NCBI GenBank assembly: GCA_963978895.1
Contig: OZ022247.1
Coordinates: 23,100,658-23,164,657, forward strand
Direction: 5' to 3'
DNA: 64,000 nucleotides
Origin: Erpobdella octoculata
Taxonomy: Eukaryota > Annelida > Clitellata > Hirudinida > Erpobdellidae
This document shows, in pieces, positions 39,053 to 57,400 of this stretch. The notes beneath the pieces were generated by a model. That model was not told the DNA's origin and ran no database searches. It worked only from the letters and a program-made list of their open reading frames with translations. The number at the start of each line of letters is the position of its first letter. The stretch's first letter is position 1. Both the position numbers and the translations under genes were made by a program.

Positions 39053-39335
39053 GATGAACGCAAAAATCGAGAATTCTCTACACTTCTAAATACACTCGCA
39101 AGTTGCAAATAGACTCGTGACGACTATGGGGCAGGCAGCAATAACAGCATCTAAACTACATAAAAAAAACAGGGACGAGCTTAAAAATCTTCGATTCAGA
39201 GAATATTATTAATATCATTATTATTACTATTCATTACGTTGGCGCCGGGGAAGCAGGTGGTTACGCTAGGAAGTAAAGAGTGCATCGTAAAACGTTCACG
39301 AAGAAGATATTGAATCTTCGATTTCTTTTTTTTTC

Positions 39336-45288
<5,953 letters not shown>

Positions 45289-45806
45289 GAACTTTGAACT
45301 TAGAAACAAAGTAAAGAAAGTGAATTTGAGTTTTATTACGCACAAAAAATTAATTGTTTATAAAAAAATAGAAATAAAAGATTTACATATTAACTCAGCG
45401 AAACGAATCGCTGTATTTGCCCGTCGGTAACTTTTAGTCATGGCACGACAATAAAGCAGCATTTTTCAGACAAAATAACCCCCGACCTCCGCCAAACTAA
45501 ACATATAAAATTGTCAATTAAGAACTTTCCATGCCAGGATCGTTGGTGCATAAACAATAAACAAGAAAAAACACATCTCTATAGACCAACCTCACTTTTC
45601 CAAACGTATATGTATATTGTATATATTTTTAAGTATCTCTAATCTTGTTCTGGTTGTCTTGCAGGATTTGATGTCTCAAATCTTCTTTCTCCTATGTGTA
45701 ACCGATGGAGAAAACACTGTCTGCCTTGACGGCGATAATCGCGCCTATAAAACGACTCTCCCAACAAACTTGGCCTTTAACTCGTCTCTCTAATTGTTTT
45801 CCTTCC

Positions 45807-45874
<68 letters not shown>

Positions 45875-47010
45875 TTCACTCTTCTCTTTTAATATTTCCA
45901 TATGTTTTAAATCACCTGACGATACGTTTAATTTATACAAAAATTATTTCTACCGAAATCGGTGTTTGTTTTTATGTTTTGGTTGAGCTTACAAGAAAGT
46001 ATTATTAAATCAGGAAAAGAGAGAGAAAGAGAGAGGGAGAGAAAAAGAAAAGGGAGATAGAAAAAAGAGAGATATTAATTGTATCCATAAATTTTTCAAA
46101 AAAAGTGAAGCATCAACAACAAAACAATAAATTATTCTTTTTAAATCCCCTCAGCTTGCTTTTGAAGACTCTAAGGAGAACTTGACCATTTTTTGAGATT
46201 TTCTACAGTTAGAAAACTGAAACATGACAAAACGTGACCAAAACATATAAGTATTATAAGTTATATTATTTACTGTGCTGGATCCAGTCCTAGTCTGGAT
46301 ATAGAAGGAGGAACAGTTAAAAAGATCAAATATGATCTACAACAGGAAGTACTTAGGTGTTTCCAACATACAGCCATTTCAGTCTTAAAACACCAGGTGT
46401 AAAGGACTATAAACTATTATAGAAAAATATTTAAAAAAAATATCATTTACTTATTTTTGGTCTAGCCCTGCTGCTTGAAACCAGAGTCGGTCTTAAAGTG
46501 ATCTTATTTTATGTTCTATCCACTTGATGACTTTGAAAGTATCGTCAACCATTGTAACCATAACAGGGAGGCATTCCAATTATTTTCTACCAGCTCTACC
46601 ACGTACTGTCTTGAAAAATTCATCTTTTATGTGAACTATTCAGCTTTTTTTAATTAAAAAAATGTTTTAAAATTAAAACTGAATTTTAAATGAATGCAGA
46701 TTTGATAAAAAAAAAAGGTTAATATGGCCACTACTAAGAGCGAAACAGCCTCTTCTTCGAACCATTTCACGAGTAATATTTAAAAAAAATTATTTCAATT
46801 TGTCTTATATTTCTATGCACTTGATTACGTCGTTTGCTGCTAATTTATAAAAACAATAGGTACAGTTTTAATAGAAATGCGCATGCAGAATACTTTAGTT
46901 GATTGGTAATTACATAATCGAGTATTAATGAGGGTATTACATTAAAGATTTTAAAATTTAAAGGTCATCAACAGTTTTAAAACAATAAAAGCTAGCTTAT
47001 AATTTAAAGA
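45289..47010. other. Intergenic between divergent genes, with CT microsatellite
   Basis: Separates the SLC6 gene (-) from the first LU-domain gene (+). It probably contains an untranslated SLC6 exon edge (acceptor ctaag at 45299) and both promoters. A run of about 30 ct units lies at 45812-45872. No coding exon was seen. Confidence 0.55.
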
Positions 47011-48871
47011 ATGAAATTTTTCCTGGCAAAAAAGAGCGCTTACTCTAGTCACCCTATTGGTACGCCAAAAAATAGAATTCCCAAGTCTATGAAAAAGAAA
47101 ATGGAGAGTTTGCGAGTGGATTTCTCAGGTACAAGAGATCCACCAGAGGCCAAAGTGACTTTGAGCAAAGCTGTAATCTTCAAGTCACTAGTTCTCATAG
47201 GAAGTGCACTGGCTCTCGCTGCAGTGCTGTTGCTTGTCATTTTTTTCTTGGCCAAAAGCGGAGATGTTCAGCTCTCTGGCGTCGGCGAAGAAGAAGAAGA
47301 AGAAGATTATTACAACGAAAAGGCAGACATGCAGAAAAGCAGAAAAACAGGTGATCGCGTAGAGCAGCTGGTTTGCTACCAATGCTCGGGCTGCCAGTAT
47401 GTAGTTGGAGCTCCGTTGCTCTGTTCTGTTAAGGGATCTGTGTGTGCTTCTCGCATCTACAAATCGGTTAAAGGAGGTTGGTGAAACGTAAAGTGCTTAA
47501 AAATATAAAGTTAAGTTATAAATAAATAAGTTATTATAAAGTAAAGTTATAAATGTGCTTTGAAGAAAATTAATATAGCACTGTAAATGTTTAAAAAAAA
47601 TTGTCAAATGACTTCTCCATGGAATTAGTCAGCTCATCTCACGTTCACCCGCCTCAGATTTGTTTACGACATTGGCGTTAAATAAATTTGATTTGATTTG
47701 AATTGAATTGGATTGAATTTTTTTTTATTTGTCTAAAATTATTTCAGAATGGAAGATTATGCGATATTGTACGCTGGACAAAGGAAGGTTCGGTTGCAGT
47801 GTTGAAGGAAATGACCACGTCTGTATTTGCAACAGGCACGGCTGCAATGGGCTCAACGGCACTACAGCTCTTCTAACTGAAATTCTGACTACAAATGACA
47901 GCTCTAAAAGTTCTGAAAAACCGAGAGTAGAAGTTGTCAGAGTAGAGCGAGCCCTGTCTGAGTCAGAAATAAAATTGGCTTGGCCTCTGTCGGGATATGG
48001 AGACCGAATCAATTTGAAGAATTTGGCTCAGAGGTCAAAAAGAAGTGCATTGAGAAGACATCACAAATTTCAGAAAACATTCTTAAAAGCAACGAGCGGT
48101 GTTGGTGGTGCAAATCAAAATTTAATAGAATCTCAAAAAAAGATCCGTTTTAGCAAAGCATCAAACAACGTTAGAGATTTATTTAATTTCTCTAGAAATG
48201 AACCCACTTCTTATGCTGAGTACAATTTCGATATGTTTGTTAATAGTGAACCCAAAAACGGCAATGGTTCACACAAACTACAGTTGAATAAACACAATAA
48301 TTTTGGCAAGCATAGCGTCGCTAAACGCAGTTTGACCAAATCTAAAGCTAGTCAAAATACGAGTGAGAGCACTACCGAAAAAGCAAAACTTATAAAACAT
48401 GTGCAAAATATTTTAGGGACATTTCAAAGGAGCGCATTGAAGAAAAACATTAATGAAAAAAACTCCAACAATAGTTTGATCTCAGATGATGTACAACTGA
48501 AAAACGAAAATGACAAAACAGTTAAATTTAAGTGGTCGTCAAAAGAAAAAAGGCTGTCCGAGATAACTGAGGTGGACCTCAACCGACGCTTCTTAGAAGA
48601 AGGAAAAAATCTCAGTTTGGCAAATAAAGATTCTTATGAAACAGAACAATTTTTATCAGTCACTGAAGACAAAAAACGTCAAGTCGACGATCAAGAGCCA
48701 CCACCAGAGGATCCACAATTAAGAGTTGGCAAATATTTCGTTGTTGCCACTGAAGATCGCAACACTGATTTCATTGTTCCATACGATGAAGAAGCAGCAA
48801 GAAACGCCAAAAACATTATACTTCCGGAAAAAGGCAGGTCTCACTATTTTGTCGTTCCCAAATGGCCGTAA
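47011..48871 (+). CDS. Type II membrane protein with LU (Ly6/uPAR-like) domain
   Basis: Two exons, 47011-47476 and 47748-48871, phase 1; 529 aa. A basic N-terminus of about 55 residues precedes one membrane helix (about 57-80), then an acidic EEEEEE patch. A ten-Cys LU three-finger domain follows at about 120-190: CYQCSGC at the start, CICNRHGCN at the end, with Cys at 122, 125, 128, 138, 145, 163, 172, 181, 183 and 188. The long remainder is basic and low in structure, with furin-like sites (RSKR, VAKR). Charge distribution suggests the LU domain is extracellular. Most LU proteins are GPI-anchored or secreted, so a type II anchor and a long tail are unusual. The donor at 47477 (gttggt) is weak. 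The function is unknown; the LU fold mostly binds receptors or channels. Confidence 0.75.
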
Positions 48872-49023
48872 TGGAAATCACAAGTGGAGCGGCTTACAGT
48901 CCACTGAGAAAAGCAGACTCCTCGATATTTTCTGTAGAGTTTTTTACTATGAAAATATTAAAAAATATTTTTTAACTTTGTGTAAAATTTTAAATTTTGA
49001 TGTTTTAAATATTTGCAACTTTA

Positions 49024-51494
49024 ATGCGTAAGTATATTGCGTATCCCTTGTTTTGGTCTTGAGGACAACAAACAAAAAAGTGAAGGTGGAAATATTCCAC
49101 AATGATAACGATAACTGCGGTAACATGCTTGCTGAACCTGTAAAATGTATAATTTAAGGTAAAACATGTTTTAAATTTTTGTGATTTCCAAGTCTGAGTT
49201 GTTTTAAACTTGTAATTAGCTTGATAGTTCATATATTTTGCTATTTCAGCCCAGGCATAACCAAGCGTAAAAAGAAGCGTACGAAGAAACTAAGAATTTT
49301 TAGGTGGCTATTGGATGCCTTTCTTATTCTTTTCTTCTGCTTCTTTGTTTTTCTTCTCTATGCTTTTATTAAATTAGAAGCCGATGAAAGCTATTGGTCT
49401 CATTACGTGCGCGAAAGAAATGAGCAATACAAGGACAAGGGTTTTCTGAACCTCATGTACAAAATTCTTCCAGCCGATGAGCCTCGCGACCACGTAATGA
49501 TTAAAACTATTGTTAGACGACCAAAACGACTTAAAAATTGTGCTGATCTCAAGAACCAACAGCCTGTAGTTTATATTAAAATGATTAAATGTGCCAGCAC
49601 CACGATATCCAATCTGATCAAGCGCCATGCCCTTCACCATCATTTGGACATTGTTGTGCCTAAAGAACATAGGATTTATATTGGTTGGCCTTATCGACCA
49701 AAGAAGGAGTACATTTTGCCATCTGAGTCAGCAGATGGATATTACGAGGTTGCTTGTGACCATGTTGTGTACGACAGCCAGTTTTTTAACTCAATCATGA
49801 AATTTGATGCCAAGTACGTTGCCAGCATCAGACATCCATTTAGTCAGTTCAAATCCATGGTAAACTATTACAATGTCCTGAACATTTCTGGTGTACCTCA
49901 TCTGGCATCAGAGGTTTTAGTTTATGTTTTTAAATAATTTAAAAATACTAAAAAGTTGCAATTATAATTATATTGATAACATTTATTGTAGAGATTATGT
50001 ATGTTTTCGTATAAACAATTAGACTTTGTGACTAGATTTTGTTTTTATTTACTAAATCATATTTCACTTTTGACCTCTAAAGACATCAAGGTTCAAGGAT
50101 TTCTTGCAAAACATCAAGCATTACGATAAGATTTACAAACTTCCTGCTTCTTCCAGGCTCAGGTACTGCGTCCCAGACGACTTTTCGATGACGAGAAACC
50201 TCATGTCGTTCAATCTCGGCTTTCCCCACCTTGGAGGCTTCGGTAGGTGTCGTCAAAATTGCTTTTAAATTGTAGTTGGGAAACCAAGTTTAATAACTTG
50301 AATTTTATAAAGTGATGAAGATGATCTTGATTATATTATGGTTATTTAATAAGATAATAACAAGAGAAAATTTAACTGAATCTTAACTCGTTTTTTACTT
50401 TCCTGTTTGCTTTTCGCCATTGTCCAGAAGCTGAACTCAAGCCGTCCTCGCTCATGCTCAACCCTGAAGAGTCTCTTTGGAGAGAATTATTTGACTCGAA
50501 TGTCAAACTGTCCAGGAAACAAGAGCTAGAAAGATTGCTATTGCACGACCAGGTGACAGCGTGGCTCGATCAACTGGAGAAGGATTTTGATCTTATTATC
50601 ATTGTCGAGCGAATGGCCGAATCTATGGTTCTCCTCAAAAGGTTGCTTTGCTGGTCGACAAGAGATATATTGATGCTTCATAACAATGCCATGAATTACG
50701 AATATAGGGTTTGCAACTATGAAGCTACCTTTTTTTTATTTTAATTTCATTTGATTTTCAGTTATAATTTTTGAGTATTTGTAAGTTATTTGTCAGATTA
50801 CCTGTCGGGTCGCATTATTTTATTAAATTTCTGAATTTTAACAGTCACTCGACAACAAAGATAAAGCGCTAGAAGACGTCTACAAATCATGGAGTTGGGT
50901 TGACTACGAGCTGTATGATCGCTTCAACAAGTCCTTCCATGCCAATCTCGACTCACAGCCTGAAACGTTCTGGAAAGAAGTTGAGGAATTTAAAGTGGTC
51001 AGTGCTCTCTATTTTTCCAAAAAATTGTCAGAATTTGATGGTTACTGAAATTATAAAATCAAGAATGATGCAAATGTATGATGATAGCCTGATAAACGAA
51101 TTAGGAATTTTTGCAGCACATTAAACTAAGCAGCAATCTAAAAGGTTTAACAGAGCTGAGTAGTAACTGCACCAATAATTAGTAGTTTTAAAAAAAATGG
51201 AATGAATTCAGCCTGTCTGACATTAACAATAACAGCTGATTGGAAACAATTTTCGAACTCTGCAAACCATAAAATCTTTTAAATTAACAGCTGACCGGCA
51301 TAATCGAAGCAAGCTGCTCACGCCACGAAACTAAAGTGCTGAGTAAAGGCGATGGAATCGAAGCCGATCTTGTCATTAACGAAGAGTTCTGCACTCAGCT
51401 GGGTAGAACGGACTGGTCCGAAATAGTAAGTAAAAGGCGAAAGAAGACACCCACTCAAGAAACCTTGCCGCCCATTCACAGAAAGTTTTGTTAG
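49024..51494 (+). CDS. Galactose-3-O-sulfotransferase-like enzyme
   Basis: Exons 49024-49027, 49255-49913, 50083-50242, 50428-50708, 50845-50997 and 51291-51494; 486 aa. The first coding exon is only ATG plus one base, chosen because it alone supplies a start in frame, with a gtaagt donor. The protein is type II: basic N-terminus (KRKKKRTKKLR), one membrane helix (about 19-40), then a lumenal catalytic domain. Family marks are the PAPS 5'-phosphosulfate loop region YIKMIKCASTTISNL (108-122), the 3'-phosphate strand SIRHPFSQFKS (192-202), TRNLMSFNLGF, and ERMAESMVLLKRLLCW. These match the galactosylceramide/Gal-3-O sulfotransferase family, which sulfates galactose on glycolipids and glycans in the Golgi. 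The acceptor substrate cannot be read from sequence. An alternative donor exists inside the last exon at 51427. Confidence 0.82.
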
Positions 51495-51609
51495 ATATGC
51501 AACCGTTTTAAATATTTATTCTACTAGTTGTTTGCTTTAATTGTTAATTATTTGTTAATGCTTTTGTTTCTTATCTCTTTGTGGTCTCATTTGTTTGTTT
51601 CTCTGTCGC

Positions 51610-51840
51610 AACTCGGGTTTTGATTTTACTATACCGTTCCCAGTCGAATTCATAATGATCTGTGATGTTTGTGATCTGTGATCAGCTTGAATTTTGAACT
51701 ATCAACTCAAAATCGTTTCAGCCATTTATACGAGAGATTGTTTGTAATATTTCTTTGTGGTCAGCTGGCATTTTCGTATAGAGTGCCTTGTTCCAGCTAT
51801 AATAGTCGTACATCTGTTACTAGCATTGATTGTTGTTTCA
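51610..51840 (+). repeat. Dispersed repeat, copy 1
   Basis: Nearly identical over more than 200 bases to 63795-64000 in the same orientation; shared blocks include aactcgggttttgatttta and ttgtggtcagctggcatttt. It lies just after the sulfotransferase stop codon. No coding potential and no obvious terminal repeats were seen. Confidence 0.9.
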
Positions 51841-52575
51841 ATACTGCATTCCAATTTATATAAGTTTTACGTGGTTTAATTTTGCTTTTGCATAAACGTT
51901 TACAATTTGATCAAATTTTACATTCCATTTGCTTAATGGCTTTTTTTAATTTTCGGCTTGCTTGTATTAGCTCACCGTGTGGTCTGCATCTACGTTTTTT
52001 CGGAATTTTCAATACCTTTTTGTTGTCCAATCATTGTTATTTTTTGCTCGCTTATTTGTTTTAGATTATATTAAAAATGCATTAAAACGATGAAATAATT
52101 TTGTCTAGAAATAAAAGTGTGTGGAGATCTTTGTGGGCTTGGAAATTATTCTTGCCATTCATTTAATTTTCTCAGAAGTATTTGGGTTTTAAATATAGTT
52201 AAAACTATATTTTATCTCACAGTTTTAATGAAAGCACGATTTACTAAAATTAAATGTACTTTTTAAATTAAATTAATTATTGATAGTTTTTATTTTGTGC
52301 AAAAAGTGTGAACGTGTATTAATTCATACAGCGCATTTAAATTTTATGGAACAATATAGGTGCAGACAATTTGGCGAGCTGAAATTAATCCGAACATGTT
52401 TTTAATGTCCGTTCAAACCGCAAGTGCTTTAATATTTGTTTATAAATGCAGAATTTTTGTTATATACATCCTTTATGTCTTTGATGTTTTTAACATTACA
52501 TTACATTTAATTTTGTTATCCTGGGAGTTCAAGCTGATGTTAATAAAAACGTCGATGAAAATGTTTAGATTTTTT
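51841..52575. other. Intergenic, convergent
   Basis: AT-rich spacer between the plus-strand sulfotransferase and the minus-strand LU gene. It should contain both 3' UTRs. No coding exon. Confidence 0.55.
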
Positions 52576-53594
52576 TTATACTTTTGACAGAACTTCAAGC
52601 AACTTCTGTTTCATGATTTTACCTATGCCAGCAACACCCTTAAAAGCGTTTTCAACTTCGGAGATCATGGATTCTTTATTTCTGTTCCAACCGTGAAGAT
52701 CAATTTTTTTATTCTCTTTATTTTTATCAATTACTCTAGTAAGTCTATTAACATTATCAGAATTAGTACTATTGGTCATTAAGTCATTGTTATTGGTGGG
52801 TGTGTTTGGCTGTAAGACGTCATTTTTCAATGGCAATGTCAGAGATCCATTCTGATGAATTTGAGAGTTAGAAGCTGGATTATTTTTTGAATTTTCAGCT
52901 AGAAGTTTTGCTTCTGAATTGTTGCCACTGTTTAAAAAAGTTATTAGTAAGTAGTAAGCATACAGAGCATCAGTATTACAGGCATCAAAAGTGCAGAAAC
53001 AAGTTATAGAGGCTGGAAGTGCAAGTGGATTATCCAGGTAGATGCAATCAGATGGCTGGCTTTCCAAAGCACAAAATCTAGATTTGATTACAGTATTCCT
53101 ACCTAGAAAGAAAAATGTGAGTCGAAATTAAATAAATAATTATGCTCTGAGTTTTTTTTATCTTTCTTTTTAGTGTTTCCCATACATATAGAATTCTATA
53201 TAAATGGTGTTTCAAAACGTTTTCGATTCTTAGTTGTGGTTTTATGAATGAATTCATTTTCTTTTACTCGAACGTTTGTCCTCGCCGGGGGATTCGGAAC
53301 TTGTAGTATTTTAAATGAAGACCTCTTCAAAGTTGTATAATGTGTTGACACAACTATCATTACCAAACTAATACCAACTATTATTTTTATTTTATACTAA
53401 ATACTAATAATACTAAGTAAAAACTTACCTGGTTTGTGCGTGAAGGTAAGAGCGCATTTTTTGTACTTGCTTGGGCAAGTTGAAATATCGACTGGTTTGT
53501 CACATAACTGGCATCTATAACAATTGATTGCCAAAATAAAAGTAGCGGTGTTCATGAAAACGAAAGTTGACAAAGCTACAGCAGCGGCAGCCAT
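52576..53594 (-). CDS. Secreted or anchored LU-domain protein
   Basis: Two exons, 53594-53429 and 53102-52576, phase 1; 230 aa. Residues 1-23 are a signal peptide. The LU domain spans about 24-98 with ten Cys at 25, 28, 31, 40, 47, 66, 75, 90, 92 and 97 and the typical CFCTFDACN ending. A short hydrophobic patch (ALYAYYLLITFL) follows, then an Asn/Ser-rich, mostly disordered tail that ends without a GPI-type hydrophobic segment, so anchoring is uncertain. Cysteine spacing and the phase-1 intron a few residues after the fifth Cys match the other LU gene at 47-49 kb, pointing to paralogy. The function is unknown. Confidence 0.78.
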
Positions 53595-53912
53595 CTTTTA
53601 TCATGACAGCATTACAAAAGTTTGACGTCGCGCTTTTTCCACAACCAAAAAATATTCATGCACAAATTCATCACAAATTCGAACAACTGTTTGGTAATAA
53701 CGACAATTTAAATAAATTATAGTTGCCAAAAATTTCTAATAAGTGAGGTTTTGTTTGAATGTTACGACCCCTTCCTGCCCTTATCATCGCATTCTGACTC
53801 TGACCATTGAAATGTTGTTGTTTTTAAGGTCGTCGTTTAACTAAAAATTTATCTTTTTTTCATAATAAGCTATTTTTAAGAATTATGCTATAACTTTAAA
53901 ACATGTAAGTAC

Positions 53913-54324
53913 CAGAGGTGGCGATTGAGGGAGACTGGGGAGGGGGGGCGACGGCCCCTAAGATTTTTTCCACCAAATAGAAAAATATCTTTATTTGCTC
54001 ATTTATTTAAATTAATTGATAAAAGTAGTATTTTTCACACATTTTGAATTATATCTACTTAGTTATATCATATATCTCTGCTAATATTTTTTAATCTTTT
54101 AGATGTATTTTGTTACATTCATAATTTAAACGTTTTTTGTCTGCGTTCAATATTAAATAAAAGTTAATATTTTTGTATACTGTTTTTTTTTAAATTAATA
54201 TGATGTTTTACATGACAATACAACACACTAGTGTATATTAGCATGGTCATTTGAGTTTGAAGATCCTCTAGGTTGAATTTAAAAAATCTTCGCCCCCCAA
54301 GATTTCGCTGAATCGACGCCTCTG
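53913..54324. mobile_element. Non-autonomous hAT-like MITE
   Basis: Begins CAGAGGTGGCGATTGAG and ends with an imperfect inverted copy (aatcgacgcctctg). Flanking 8-mers are gtaagtac on the left and gtaagtaa on the right, a target duplication with one mismatch. It is 412 bases, AT-rich inside, with no coding capacity. Confidence 0.75.
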
Positions 54325-54460
54325 GTAAGTAATGGTTTGGCATATTAGTTTGTTAAACAACACGGGAATACATTTGCAGAAAGTTTATTCAATTAAATGA
54401 TGTCCAATCATATATCAGGTTAGAATAAGTTTTTAAATTATTAAACGTGATTAACGTGTT

Positions 54461-57400
54461 TTATTCGTAATATTCTTCTTCATATTCATCAGCGGGCGGA
54501 TAGGCTGGTTTTGGGGGCTCATAAACAGGAGTCGGAGGCTCATAGGGAGGAGTTGGTGGTTTGTAGGGAGGAGTTGGTTTGTAGGCAGGAGTTGGAGGTT
54601 CATAAGGGGGAGGGGGTCCTGGGTAAGTTGGTGGCTTGTACGGGGATGGTACTTTGTAGGATTCAAGCTTCTCTTTGTAAGGTGGCTCGTATGGTTTAGG
54701 AGGGTATATTGGTTTGACATGCTTTATTTCCACGTCATCAACAGTAGGCAGGCGCTGGAGAAGTAGACGAGCTTTGACAATGTACTGATCAGGAGCCAAG
54801 GACTTGACTTCGAAGTATCTCTTGTATTCGCCAAAGAAGTTGAAGTCATCGTAGCAAGCATCGTACCAGAAACCACCAAGATGAATCTTGTAAGAAATAA
54901 AAAAAAAACAATTATAAGGATGTAAATAGTGTTATTAGTTATTAGATTAAAAAGTTATATTATAGCAATCCTATTATACCCTTGCGCAGTTGCTATAGAA
55001 ACTGTTGTCATTGTCACGATCGTATGTCGAGAACGGTGTCTCGTCCTTGTAGCTGGTTGAGTTGAGATTGAGTGAAAGAGCGTAGTTGCGGCTTTCAGCG
55101 GCGACAATAATCTTGGGACTTATTAAGTCATGCTTAGCGCTACCTGAATCGTAGACAAGAATATAATTATATAAACAATAAAATAAAAAAATAAGGAATA
55201 CGCTATAACTGCTTTCAACATTACAATTTACCTTTAGTAACAAATTCAAAAGCGCCATAGTATTTTCCAGCTTTCGTTATGCAGTGATGGTATTCATTTC
55301 CAATGTAGAAATCTTTAACGTGGCTGCCAAAACCTGCCTTAAACTCGTTCCAATTTTTGTTCATGCTGAAATCATGCTCTTCTCTATGGAAAGCAACAAA
55401 GTAACTGTTGACGCATGCTCCTGCAATTGCTCCACATCCGGGAACGTTGAGAGTGAATGGCTTAGCAGGCTCAAAAATGTCTGTTAAGAATATAAGAAAA
55501 ACGTTTATTTCATACATTCATTAAAAATAGATCGAAACAATAAAAAAAGAAGTAAATTAGATTTTTATTTTTAATATAATAAGAGTAATATATCAAGCAA
55601 CAGTGAACTCACGTCTCGGTCTGTCACAATACTTGAACTCAACTGGTTCTCCCTCACAGTATTCAATGATGTTCTTGCCGTAGACGATGCTGTTTTCGAG
55701 CAGGCACACTCTGTTCCTCTGATGGAAAGGTCTGACGCCACAAATCTCGGTGCAAGTCGACCATTCACACCAAGGTGACCAGTTGTCTGAGTTATCAAAA
55801 CGACAAAGTTAAACTTAATTGTGTTAAAAAATATAAACAATAAGTTTGCTTACCGCAATTCTTTTCGAAGCAGAATTTCACATCTGAAGCGCTTCCTATG
55901 CATGGTTTTCCACCGTATGATGCTTCAGGGTCGTTACAGACTCTCGATCTGGTTGTACTACCTCCGTAGCCACAAGATTTACTGCATGCTGCCCAGGCTG
56001 CCCATGCTCCCCAGCCACCATCAACAGCTATGAAATAAAAGATTTAATATAAAAGCTCTACTATATCAATATTTTCAATAGTTTTAATAACCAACCGCAT
56101 GGTTTGGCACTGCAGTTCCTGGCTTCGGTTAATTGTCCAACACAATTTCTGCCATAATATTGAGGTGCCGGATTGTCACATTTTCTATTTCTTGTGGCAA
56201 TTCCATATTCTCCACAAGTGACACTGCAAGCTGACCATTCTGACCAATTGTTCCAGTTGCCGTCAATATCTGGTTATTGAAAATTGAGATGTTAGTTTTA
56301 GAAAAAATTTAATACACCTACTTCTTGCTAGTTTTATAAAAACACACCACAAGGTCTGAGGTTGCAAGTCTTCGACTCGATTTCGTCTCCTTCACAAGGT
56401 CTTCCTCCGTAGAGAGCGACTGGATTCTGACAAGTTCTCTTTCTAGTTGCTGTTCCTTCTGCACATGTCGCACTGCACGCCGACCATTGACCCCAGCTGC
56501 TCCATCCTCCATCAACAGCTAAAACAAACAGCATAGAGTGCTTTAATACACTTTTAAAAACAGAATTAGTGTACAATTACCACAACATTAAATTGGAACA
56601 TAATAAGATAATTACGGCATGGTTTGACATAGCAGGATTTTGATTGAGAATTTTCTCCTCTGCAGTCGGCACCACCATGTACTGGCTTGGGTTCGTTACA
56701 AAGTCTTTCTCTTGTGGCTGCTCCTCCGGCTCCACACGTAACACTGCATTTCGACCATTCACACCACTGTCCCCAGTTTCCGTCAATAGCTGTATTCAAT
56801 TTACATTATTATTCAACTATTTTATCACGATAACTATATAGAAACATAAAACTAATTTTGAAAATTTGATATGTGTACATTATGTAAAAGTACAAGTCAA
56901 ATTAAACAAACGGCATGGTTTGAGATTGACAGGTTTGGCTTCAGTATCTTCTCCTTTACAATTTCTTCCATTGTAAGCAGGAGCTGGGTTATTGCATTTT
57001 CTTACCCTCACAATAATTGCAGGACCACAACTTGCCGATGGTTTGCCATATTCTGACCAGCTGCTCCATCCCCCATCGAGAGCTTGTTAATAGAAAATAA
57101 TAAGTCTACATATAAAATATTTCAATGATTTCAAAGTTATCGGCCGTTTAAAAAAATTGGAATGGAAAACGCAGAATTATGATTCTTACGAGCTGGTGGT
57201 AACTGGACTTTCTTTGTTTCCACACTGTCTCCAACGCACGGTCTACCACCAAACTGAGGTTCAGGACGATCGCAATATCTGACCCTCTGAACGTAGATAT
57301 TGTCTCCGTATATTGCTGTTGGTCTTGACCATTCAGACCAATCGCTCCATCCTCCGTCAATGGCTGTTGGAATAATAATATTGTTATTGTTTTTGTAGCC

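Larger units (their letters stand above)
34631..39335. other. Gene-poor stretch
   Basis: No supported coding exon. Two isolated plus-strand donor-like sites, tacag|gtaagt at about 34854 and ccacag|gtaagc at about 37861, could mark untranslated or noncoding-RNA exons, but no matching acceptors are evident. It contains a ttc run (37786-37815), a G run near 37969 and the minisatellites listed separately. Confidence 0.45.

Noticed and set aside
45692..45986. Open frames rich in Arg-Glu or Leu-Ser repeats
   Set aside because: Produced by the CT microsatellite; the same applies to the GA tract near 13.3 kb.
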